This document shows positions 33,152-43,746 of a stretch of DNA of 52,981 nucleotides, piece by piece. The notes under the pieces are model-generated. The model was not told the origin of the DNA and made no database searches. It was given only the letters and a program-made list of their open reading frames with translations. The DNA is from Chara braunii (lineage: Eukaryota > Streptophyta > Charophyceae > Charales > Characeae): positions 575,370 through 628,350 of the forward strand of contig BFEA01000550.1 in the NCBI GenBank assembly GCA_003427395.1, given 5' to 3'. The translations under genes were made by a program, and so were the position numbers. The first letter of the stretch is position 1, and every line of letters begins with the position of its first letter.

Positions 33152-34990
33152 AAGGTCATCCGGAACATCACACTAAGTATGAACAAGACAAAGAGATGCT
33201 GGAGTAGATGAAAAGCACTTGCATATGAAGGGAAGATCAACCGGAATGTCACACTGACTATGAACATGACAATGAGTTGCTAGACTAGATGGAAAGCACT
33301 TTGCATATGAAGGGAAGATCAATCGGAACATCACACTAGGTATGAACATGACAATGAGTGGTTAGACTAGAGGGAAAGCACTTGCATATGAAGTGAAAAT
33401 CAACCGGAAGATCACACTAAGCATGAACATGACAAAAAGTGATTAGAGTAATTAAAAGCACATGCATGTGAAGGGAAGATCAACCGGATCATCACACTAA
33501 GAATGAGCAAGACAAAAAGATGCTAGACTAGATGGAAAGCACTTACATGTGAAGGGAAGATCAACTGGAACATCACACTAAGTATGAACATGACAATGAG
33601 TGATTAGACTAGAGGGAAAACACTTACATATGAAGGGAAGATCAACCGGAACATCACACTAAGTATGAGCATGTCAATGAGTGATTAGACTAATGAAAAG
33701 CACATGTATGTGAAGGGAAGATCAACCGGTACATCATTTTAAGCATGAACATGACAAAGAGTGATTAGACTACTGAAAAGCACATGCATGTGAAGGGAAG
33801 ATTAACCGGAACATCATTCTAAGCATGAACATGACAAAGAGTGATTAGACTAATGAAAAGCACATGCATGTGAAGGGAAGATCAACCGGATCATCACACT
33901 AAAAATGAGCAAGACAAAGAGATGCTAGACTAGATGGAAAGCACTTACATGTGAAGGGAAGATCAACCGGAACATCACACTAAGTATGAACATGACAATG
34001 AGTGATTAGAGTAGAGGGAAAACACTTGCATATGAAGGGAAGATCAACCGGAACATCAAAATAAGTATGAGCATGTCAACGAGTGATTAGACTAATGAAA
34101 AGCACATGTATGTGAAGGGAAGATCAACCGGAACATCATACTAAGCATGAACATGACAAAGAGTGATTAGACTAATGAAAAGCACGTGCATGTGAAGGGA
34201 AGATCAACCGGATCATCACACTAAGAATGAGCAAGACAAAGAGATGCTAGACTAGATGGAAAACACTTACATGTGAAGGGAAGATCAACCGGAACATCAC
34301 ACTACGTATGAACATGACAATGAGTGATTAGACTAGAGGGAAAGCACTTGCATATGAAGGGAAGATCAACCGGAACATCACAATAAGTATGAGCATGTCA
34401 ACGAGTGATTAGACGAATGAAAAGCACATGTATATGAAGGGAAGATCAACCGGAACATCATACTAAGCATGAACATGACAAAGAATGATTAGACTAATAA
34501 AAAACGCATGCATGTGAAGGGAAGGTCGACCGGATTATCACACCAAGTATGAGCAAGACAAAGAGATGCTAGACTAGATGGAAAGCACTTACATGTGAAG
34601 GGAAGATCAACCGGAACTTCATACTAAGCATGAACACGACAAGAGTGATTAGACTAATGAAAAGCACATGTACGTGAAGGGAAGATCAACCGGAACATCA
34701 TACTAAGCATGAACATGACAAAGAGTGATTAGACTAATGAAAAGCACATGCATGTGAAGGGAAGGTCAACCGGATCATCACACTAAGTATGAGCAAGACA
34801 AAGAGATGCTAGACTAGATGGAAAACNTCGACTAATGAAAAGCACATGCATGTGAAGGGAAGGTCAACCGGATCATCACACTAAGTATGAGCAAGACAAA
34901 GAGATGCTAGACTAGATGGAAAGCACTTACATGTGAAGGGAAGATCATCCGGAACATCACATGCTATTACATAAGTGAAAACAAGAGTCT
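33152..34990. repeat. 81-bp tandem satellite with higher-order units
   Basis: Units of 80-82 bp carry AAGGGAAGATCAACCGGAAC. At least four unit types alternate. The type with CCGGATCATCAC and GAGATGCTAGACTAG appears at 33486, 33888, 34210, 34532, 34772 and 34870. The spacing of 322 (four units) repeats twice, with 402 and 240 as variants. A single N at 34828 is followed by an exact restart of the preceding unit, which looks like an assembly join. Confidence 0.9.
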
Positions 34991-35590
34991 AAGTAGGCAA
35001 GATCACCAAAGTTGAATCAAAGGCCATCTATGAAAGAAGCGCTATACTACCTACTTGTGGAGTGTGAAAAACACAAGTTTGAAGCTCCCAAATCACCAAG
35101 ATTGCATCATGGATCACTCATGGGTGAAGCGCTACACTACCTACTAGTGTGAGTGTGAAAATCACAAGTTTTGAGAGCCCAAATTACCAAGATTGCATCA
35201 AGGAACATCCATGTGAGAAGCGATACACTACCTACTAGTGTGAGTGTGAAAATCACAAGTTTGAAGCTCCTAAATCACCAAGATTGGATCATGTAGCATC
35301 CATGTGTAAAGCGCTACACTACCTACTAGTGTGAGTGTGAAAATTACAAGTTTGGAGAGCCCAAATCACCAAGATTGCATCATGGATCACTCATGGGTGA
35401 AGCGCTACACTACCTACTAGTGTGAGTGTGAAAATCACAAGTTTGGAGAGCCCAAATTACCAAGATTGTATCAAGGAGCATCCATGTGTGAAGCGCTACA
35501 CTACCTACTAGTGTGAGTGTGAAAAACACAAGTTTGAAGCTCCCAAATTACTAAGATTGCATCAAGAAGCATCTATGAATGAATCGGAGT
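34991..35590. repeat. 91-bp tandem repeat, six units
   Basis: GCTACACTACCTACTAGTGT recurs near 35041, 35131, 35222, 35313, 35404 and 35495, a period of 90-91. Two alternating versions of the following part (TTTGAAGCTCCC and TTTGGAGAGCCC) suggest a dimer structure. It follows the 81-bp satellite directly. Confidence 0.9.
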
Positions 35591-35609
35591 ACTTCCCCCT
35601 AGTGTATAA

Positions 35610-35849
35610 GTGAAAGAGGAGAGCTTGAGTAGCCCATGGAGGGGAGAAGGTGAAGTAAGTGAGGGTGGAGGAGAAGGGGAGAGAGATGAGGGAGATGTAG
35701 ATGGAGAAGAAGGGGAGGAAGACAAAGAGAGTGAAAGTGAAGAGGAGGAAGGAGGAGGTGAGGAGGGGAGAGAAGAGAAGGAAGAAGGAGGGAGTGAGGA
35801 GAAAGAAGGGGAAGAAGAAGGAGGAGAGGAAGAAGGAGAAGAGGAGGAA

Positions 35850-35881
<32 letters not shown>

Positions 35882-35903
35882 TGAAGGTGAAGAAGTCTGT
35901 TCC
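35610..35903 (+). repeat. Purine-only GA-rich tract
   Basis: Almost 300 bases of nearly pure A and G on the plus strand. The two long open frames here (glutamate- and lysine-rich, plus leucine/proline on the other strand) come from base composition. Such tracts can form triplex DNA. I see no evidence of a gene. Confidence 0.85.
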
Positions 35904-38900
35904 TCCCTCTCACCTTGTTGATTCCTTGATGTTGGTGTCCTCTTGATGAAGCTTCTCCTTCTTGCACAATCCCCTCTTGGCTATGGCTTCCTTTTTCTCC
36001 AAACCCTTCTCTCCTCCTCCCTTGCTTTCTCTCAGGCTATGGCAAGCTCCCCCAGCTATGGCTATGAAGTCCTCCCCTCTAGGAGGGCTAATGGGGCTCC
36101 TCTAGCTTCTCCTTCTCTCCTACACCCAGGAGGGATATGGCGGATCACCTCCCAAGTGTCTCTCCCACCATCACTATCCTCTAAGAGTCCTCCCCATTAC
36201 CTCCTAGTCTCCTCTAAGCTCTCCCACTAGCATGGGCTCCTCCCCTCTCACTCCAAGTGCAAAGGTGCTCCTGTGAGCTCACTTGGGCAGCATGGGCACT
36301 CCTCATGCAAATGTGAGAGTGGCGGACTGCATCCTCAGCTTATGTAGGCTGAAACCAACAGTCCGGCCAGCCCATGAGCCTCCCCATGAGCCTTGAGGTG
36401 AACCGAGGTACCCCGAAGGCAAAATTCCCTCACTAGGCCCTCCTGGAGTTACCTGGGCCTCATTTCGGCCAAGTACATGCAGTCCAAGTGGTTGGTACCA
36501 ACTCGGACTGCCTCTTGGCCTACCCCGGCCTCTTTTTCATCGCTCAAATGTTGCCCCCTAGGGTCCTAATGCCCAAGGGGCAGCAATACTTGAAAGAAAA
36601 AGGCGTTGTGGGCCTTATTCTCGATTTTTTCAAGTTTCGGCCTCTTTTGAGTAGGCCGGAGCATTTTTCCATATAGCGGCACATTTTCAGCCTTGGATCT
36701 GGCTGAGATCCAAGGCCAGCAATAATCCGAGCTACCTCCTAGTAGCCCTTGCTTCAATTTTGAGCCCCTAGGTTCAATTTTTCAATTTTTGGTGCATCTG
36801 GCTCTCTTTTTGGGCCAAATGCACTGTTTTGTTCTTTTCCCTCTTTTGTTTCTTTCCATTTTGGGTTGCCACCTCATTCCGGAGCTAGCCGTTTTGAGCT
36901 GGCCCACAAAAAACGGCTAGTTCTTCTCTACCATGAGATCTGATCTCAGATCCATGGTCCAAAAGAAAACCGGTCACTTCCTTTTTGCATTTTCTCTCCT
37001 TTTCAGTTTTTTAATTCAGATTTTATTGAAATATGGCCCTAAGGGCCATATCTCTGCAATCCGGATTGCCCTCCATCATTCTAGGAGGGATGTGGTCACT
37101 GTTGGGACCTGCCAGTCCCTACTGTGCAGGTCCCAATACGCCGGCATACTCTCCTCCACTCTTTTCTCCCTTTTTTGTCTCGTTCTCCCTCCTTTTTCTC
37201 CCATTTTTCTTTCTTTTTCTTTTATTTCTGTTGTAACAAGTGTCAAACTGCTGTGCACCCTCTTTCTAGGCCCTAGGGCCTCATTCAAGGCCAGGTTCAT
37301 GGCTGTTACTTGGTCGTTACATCTCGGATTCCAATAATGGCACCCCCATGTTCCTAAGGGGGTTCCATTTTGCTCCTGTTTGCCCATTTTTTAGCCCCTT
37401 TTGCTCTGATTTTCTAAGGGCAGCCTTTTTCTCATGTTGACTCTCTCAAGGCTCTATTTTCTTATGCCTTGCTGGTCTGAGATATCCCGGGCTGCTGGGC
37501 AGCCTTCCCAACACCCTTATTTCATTTTTCTTTCTCTCATGACTCTCCCACTTGCTGCCACTAGTGCTTGCACTAGTGGTGCTAATATTTTCCACCGTCT
37601 AGATCCTCGATCTCGACGGTGCCGCTTGCTTGCACAATTATTCCTTGTGTTTGCTCATGGTTCCCTTGGGAAATCCCAAGTCCCCGCCACTTTCCTACAC
37701 GCTAGCTCCATTTCTTTGTCCCACCGGCGGTTCCGCCGGCGCGTGTCCCGTTTTTTCGATTTTTTATTATTTTGACCCATTTGGTCCCCGGCAACATTGC
37801 GGACGACGTCCCGTTTTTATTGCCCTTGGTGGTCCCATCATTTCTATATGTGTGTCAATTTTTCTAGACCGTGAGATCTCATTTCACGGTTGCCGTTTAC
37901 CGTTTTTACTTGCCCCTTGCCGAAATTGCTCCTTTCTAGCCTTTCCGGGCTTGCCGTAGCCCATTTTCCCTTGGCCTTGGCATCCTCATGCAATCCGTAA
38001 TTTCTCGGACTGCAGTCATGGTTGTTTTCCACACCCACAGCCCCACAACTTGCCCCATGTTAAGAGAAAATGAAGCGTTAAATTTTTTAGTGCATCCGGG
38101 CTCAATATTGGCTCCGGATGCACCTAGAACATGTGTTTTTTCTCCCCCATGCAGTCCGTTGCAACTCGGACTGCAATGGGGGTTAATTCCTTAGCTCCAA
38201 TGCCCCACAACTAGCCCCTACTCAAAAGAAAAAGAAACGGCCAATTCCCAAGTGCATCCGGCCTTGATTTTGGCTCCCGATGGACTTAAAACATGTGTTT
38301 CTCCTCATGTATGTATTCCGTTTTATTCCGGTTGCAAGAGGCCTTGATTTTCTTTGATTTTCTCTGCAAAAATCAAAGAAAAGAGAAAATCAAAGAAAAT
38401 CCAAGTCCTTTGTAACCGCCATTTTCCAGAATGAATCTTGTCACGGATGAATCTCCCCAAGTGACCGTTTTTGACCGTTAAGGCCTTTTTCTCTTTCCTT
38501 TTCTTTTCTTTTTTTTTCTCCTCCTTTTTTGGACAGTAGGGACCTGCCAGTCCCTACTGACGGCCAACTCACTCACTCCCTCTCACTCTTTTTGTTTTAT
38601 TCTTTCCCATTTTCTTTTCTTTTTTCTCTTTTTTCTAGCATGCCAAGTGTCAAGTGGCCGTTAAGGCCCTTTTCTAGCCTCTTGCTCTTAGTTTTGGCCC
38701 TCCCTATGCCCAAGGTGCAGTCCGTTATTTCTCGGACTGCAATAATGGCCTTCCCATGCCCATGGGAGCCTCCTTTTACTCCTACATTTCTCCCACAATG
38801 ATCCCTCCTACTCCGATTTTCTCCGGGAGGGGTATTTTTCACATGGGGTCTTATTTGACTCTATTCTCTTGAGGGAGGTTGATCCGAGATTTTTCGGATT

Positions 38901-39114
38901 GCTCCCACGCCTCCCACTTCAGTTTTCTTTACTTTTCTTTTTCCTTTTGGCCTTGCCGTTTGCCACCACTAGTACTTGCACTAGTGGTGCTAATATTCTT
39001 GGCCGTCAAGATGTCGATCTTGACGGTGCACCTTGCATTTATTATTTTTCCCTCATGCGGTGCCGCCGTTTCTTCTTNGGACTTTCACATGTCCCCACCA
39101 CTTGTCCCGTTGGT
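35904..39114. other. Pyrimidine-rich, hairpin-dense part of S
   Basis: Many short perfect stems: GCCTTGGATCT/AGATCCAAGGC near 36691, ATATGGCCC/GGGCCATAT near 37032, CCACTAGTG/CACTAGTGG near 37558, GTGCATCCGG/CCGGATGCAC near 38092, GCAGTCCG/CGGACTGC near 38151 and 38717, CACCACTAGT/ACTAGTGGTG near 38975 and CCGTCAAGAT/ATCTTGACGG near 39002. Two stretches (37540-37640 and 38955-39055) are diverged copies of each other. No protein is recognisable. Confidence 0.7.
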
Positions 39115-39232
39115 GGTCCCCGACACTTAGTCCCGTCGGTGGTTCCCGACACTTAGTCCCATCGGCGGTCCCCGACACTTAGTCCCGCGGTGGTCCCCGA
39201 CACTTAGTCCCGTCGGCGGCCCCCGACAGATT
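39115..39232. repeat. Tandem repeat of about 26 bp, five units
   Basis: CCCCGACACTTAGTCCCGTC-type units are repeated five times. The final bases of S (GTCCCGACA) are the same as the start of this unit, so the repeat may derive from the element's own end. Confidence 0.85.
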
Positions 39233-40296
39233 TCGCCCCGCACGCCTTTATTTTTACTTAGTCTCACGTGGCCCCGGGTGCCTTTCCCCGAGGTGTCCCA
39301 TGCCCCTTGGGCGTCTTGTCGTCCCATAACGACCTCTCTCCTTAGTCTTTCCTTGCGCATTGTGCGTGCCGATCTTTTTGGTCGTGGGCCTCCGCTCCGA
39401 GGCTCCCGTCGGTGACCTCCATGTTGGCCCCTCATTTCCCGACTTCCCGCGGCCTCTGGCCGCCCATCCCTCGACTTCCTCATTCCTTTATTGCTGTTGC
39501 GCTGCAATTGCTAGTTCAAAGGGCCCTTTGGCCTTAGTCTTGTTGCATTCCGATGACCCACCCGGCCTCCTGCTATGTTCTATGTGCCCCTGTTGTTGCG
39601 CTTGCTTGCTTGTCGTCGCTAGTTCTTTCCTCCTGTGGTTCTCTCCTCAGGGCATCACTCCCTTCTGCGGCCTAATCCTTTGTTTTTTTTTTCTCCTGCT
39701 TCCTCACTCTAGATTTCTCTGTTGTACACAAATTGTCCGTATTCGATCTCTCGAGTGATGGGAAGTTATTCGGGACCCACCAGTCCCGACAACGTACATA
39801 TACATATACAGAACGACACTAAGCAAACAAACGCGACAACACTCCTAGTCCCTTAGTAGCCATCCCATAACTTTTCGATGTGGAAATCGGATAGGCATCG
39901 CGCGCGAGACTTAGTATAAAACCGCACGGACGCAGGGCTAACTCATATCGACTCGCAATGCAAGCGTATGCAAGCGGTCGCAGTGATGGCGTACTATGTA
40001 GTACCCATACTCATGCGATCCTCGTTAATCTCGAGGGCGCATTTGACACTCTAGTGTCGGCTGACACGCGCCTTCAGGGATTGATCTTTCGACGCTGGAC
40101 AACCGCCAAGTGCGGTTGAGAACCACACCCTCTTCTGCACCCTGCGGAGAGTGGGTGGTACACAGGTTCATACCTGTGGTGGCAATCGTCTCTTATGGCC
40201 CTGGAGACCAGCTCCACCATCTAGGGTCTGGAACGAAGTCAAGGGGTTTGACTTTCACGGCTGCCATGGACTACAACGTCCAACTATAAAAATTAA

Positions 40297-41755
40297 ACCA
40301 CCAGTACGTACCGGTTGTTGAGGCTCGAACGTACATTTTGCCTGCGCGCCAAGGGCTGCCGAGCCTGGATAGGGTGGGAACGAATAAGGGGTGTATTGTT
40401 GACTGACACTGGTTCCGCCTTCGTTTTCACTCGTGCAAGACCCCGAGGTGTGGCCACAAGCACATTCGAGGACATCGTGTAGACAACAGTCCTTTGGGGA
40501 AAAAAAAAAAAAAAAGGAAGAGAGGACAAACGGCCTTTGCTAGTGTGAGACTTCCTCTGGTGACAGGACTTCAATGCTCCCCGTTTCTCACGGGGAGTCG
40601 CATCAGATACATCAGACATTCAAGTTTTTTGTTCTTTTGTTACGAGGAAAAAAACAAGAAAGGAGTTGGCCTTCAGATTCATATGTAGCAGACCATAAAA
40701 ATGGTAAGATACATTCCGTGAAAGTGCTTTTCCTTTTTTTTTTTTTTTTTTTTTTTTTTGCCCTTCCTTGCTAGGCTACCAGAGTGGCCCGGGGTCACTT
40801 GCCCGGCCGGGCCAAAAAAAATAAAATAATAGAAATAAAATAAATACTTTTAAATTTTATTTTTTTTTCTAAATTTGGTGAAGAATTTCGATGTGAACCT
40901 GAGGCAAAAGTTGTTCAGTTTATTTTTCTGCATAACATAGTTGTTTTTGGGATTTTTTATTATTATTATTTTTTTTTTTTTTTTTTTTTTTTTTGGGCCT
41001 TCCCTGGTCCTTGCACGGGCTGGCCACCGGGGACCCGGGCGGCCCGGCTGGTAGCCTAGCTTCCTTGGCATTTTCCCGTTCTGTGGCAGGCACTTGGATC
41101 CTCCCCGTTTCTCACGGGGAGCCACATCAGATACAACAAACGTTATTCCTTTTTTTTTTTAACCAGCAAAAAACGAAGAAATGAAATCGGGTATACTACA
41201 TGCTGGCCTCCAGATTCATATGTAGCAGACCATAAAAACGGCAAGATATATTCCGTGAGAGTGTTGTTACTTCTTTGTTTGTTTGTTTTTTCTTTTCTTT
41301 TCTTTTTTTCCTTTCTTGGGACTTTCCCGTTCTGTGGCAGGCACTTGGATCCTCTCCGTTTCTCACGGGGGGCCATATCAGGTACAGCAGACGTTATTCT
41401 TTTCTTCTTTTTTTCCCAGCAAAAAACTAAGAAACGAAATCGGGTATACTACATGCCGGCGTCCAGACTCGTATGTAGCAGGCCACAAAAACAGGATGAT
41501 ACATTCTATGAGTGTGTTGTTCCTATACAGCGGTCTTTTTGTTTTTCTTTTTGTTTTTAGTTACTTTACACTCTCCCCCGCTCGTTTCAGCATGTAGAAA
41601 CATACGCACACTCAACCTGCCCTCTGTATATGTCGAATTTCTTGGGCCCACCAGCTTGGACAACCATCCCAGTACCGAGCCTACCCCGAACCCCGAAAGT
41701 TGCGGCGCGTATACGGCCGCAACTTTTTTTTATAGTTGGGCGAGGTACTGGTGGT
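40297..41755. mobile_element. Non-autonomous TIR transposon, 1,459 bp, TTAA target duplication
   Basis: The 3' LTR of R reads straight through this site, so the insertion is defined exactly. The ends are ACCACCAGTAC and GTACTGGTGGT, perfect 11-bp inverted repeats. TTAA stands on both sides (40293-40296 and 41756-41759), where the empty site has one TTAA. TTAA duplication is the mark of the piggyBac superfamily. A 3-bp TAA reading (PIF/Harbinger) is a less neat alternative. There is no transposase. Inside are three diverged copies of a segment with a CCCCGT/ACGGGG-type hairpin (near 40576, 41102, 41355), followed by T-runs and CAGATTCATATGTAGCAG-type sequence. Confidence 0.8.
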
Positions 41756-43118
41756 TTAACAAGCAAAATCAATCAATAAATAAATAAGCATCCCAACACT
41801 CATATATCAAATCAGAACTCGAGATACAGCAAAAGAAGGGAAAACATAAACCCATCAGGTATGCAGATCGTGCCACACATGGTTGTCATTTTCACTGCCT
41901 CCAAAGTATGGCCCATATAGCAAGCTCCAAAATACTAACCTGCATTAAACATAGGCACACACAATAGCCACATTGCCATACACCAATGTAGTCTGTAGTC
42001 AACTTTACTGTTCCCTGTGACTCACACCACGCCTCACACACTCAAGCCCCATTCATAGTCCGATTTTCCATAAATCTCGTAAGTTCTTTATAATGGCCAT
42101 TACACAAAGTCCGGTTAAAACCCTCAAAGAAACATATCAAATCTCAGGGCTAAGGCAATCAAGTTGAGGTACAGGTATAAGCAAAGTTATGCCGTGAGCC
42201 GACAAGTCGGTGATCAACCAACCGACCTGTTATCAATGATAACAAAAGATGATCCTCCCAAGATCAGGCTGAAACTAGTCAAAACCCTGGATCGAATGTC
42301 CGAAGAAGACCTGTATCATACAACAGGTCAATGTCCAAGTTAAATCGTCAATGTATGGAGATCCAATCCCCATGACACGCTCTCACTCAAGACTCTCCTG
42401 ACAACCAAGCCTAGGTCTATCTCTAAGCCAGTGCCCAAACAAAGGTAGACCTATGGCAGAATCTCCCCCATACAGAGTGGATTGCCAGAGTTGCCACCTG
42501 TCAAAATATAATCTATCTCCTCTAAACTAAGAAAATTTTGGCAACGCTTCCCGTAGGAAAAATGTCTTTCCAGAATTTATATCAGCCTAAATATGAAAAC
42601 AAAAATAATCTTCAACTTTCCAAAGTCAAATTTTGTCTAACTCCCTGAATTAGCAAAAATTTGGGCAGCACTTCCTTTAGAAAAGGAGACTTCCCAGATT
42701 TTTACTAAGCCATATACAAAAGTCAGACAAGTTGAACTTTGAAAAGTCAAATTTTGACTAACTCCTTCGTTTTGTAGAAATTTCGGCAGCGCTTCCCGTA
42801 GAGAAAGTGGCTTACCAAGATTTATACAAGACCAAGTATAATAAATGATCCCAGAAACTGCAAAAATTGAACTAAGTAAAAAAACTTAGCTCGTAAAATG
42901 CAGGAACTGAAACTAACTCCTATGACTCTAGCATGTGGCAAGCATCTAGAGCAACTACCTGTCAAACTGAAACTCAACCAAGTAGTAATCTCACTCAGCC
43001 ACATGCAGGCCAAACCACAAAGGTAAGTACTCTCACCATCCCAAGTCCATTTATATAAAATAGTTCATGAACCTTCACGTAATTCAACCCTTATACCCAA
43101 CTTACACATGGCACAACT

Positions 43119-43746
43119 GCTAGACCATTCGGCTTGGAAACAATGTTCAGTGTGCCTTAGGATATACACGAACAGGTTGCACTACTACTTTTCTCTTCCT
43201 TGGGCATATGACTAGACCATTTGGCTGGGAAACAATGCCTAGCCGCCCTGAACTGTTTAATATCCAATATTTAATAACTCTCTGATTTTGTTCTCAAAAG
43301 AAAAAACAAATATGGGCAGGGGACTGAACCATTCGGCTTGGAAACAATGTTCAGCTTGCCCAGCTATTTCCAATTATACTCAGTAATTTCCCTTCTCTTC
43401 TTAGTGATATGGCTTAGCGCTGGACCATTCGGTTTGGAAACAAATTGAATGTCCAGTTGCCAGTTCACATGCAAATATAAGTAAAATACTTTCCTTTGTA
43501 CTCAGGTTGTACTTATATGCGTGGTTTTCAAGCTAAACCATTCAGCTTAGAAACAATGCTCAGCCTTAGACCAAAATCCTCCCTCAGAATAAAACAAGAA
43601 AAACCCTTCACATCAGGCAGCCCTAAGAAAATAAACATAGCAATCAGGTCATTCAACTTAGAAACAATGTCTGCCCTTCAGAAAACAGCCAATTAAACAC
43701 AACCCTGGGCCATTCATCTTAGAAACAATGCCCAGACTTTGGTTGA
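43119..43746 (-). repeat. Hairpin array in the 5' LTR of R
   Basis: This corresponds base for base to the array in the 3' LTR (20843-21470) and lies within the tract where I found no differences between the LTRs. It has seven units with the CATTCGGCTTGGAAACAATG-type loop and changing arms. Confidence 0.75.

Larger units (their letters stand above)
30597..39791 (+). mobile_element. S: 9.2-kb insertion with TG...CA ends, possible solo giant LTR
   Basis: The uninterrupted sequence is known from the 3' LTR of R. Here it is split, with ACGT at 30593-30596 and again at 39792-39795. The insert starts TGTAGGGCC and ends TCCCGACA, the TG...CA form of an LTR. Its start, with CCAAA then CCCNGGTA, resembles the R LTR start (CCAAATACCCTGGTA). 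It contains a tRNA-like segment, an AG tract, three tandem repeat families, a GA-rich tract and a hairpin-rich pyrimidine section, but no protein. I see no shorter repeats at its two ends, so a solo LTR fits best. A non-LTR alternative is not excluded. Confidence 0.6.

Noticed and set aside
32244-33176. Long open frame of 310 codons
   Set aside because: Most of it is N, and the rest is the 79-bp satellite.
35599-35967. Glutamate-, lysine- and leucine-rich open frames
   Set aside because: They come from a purine-only tract. Both strands are open for the same reason.
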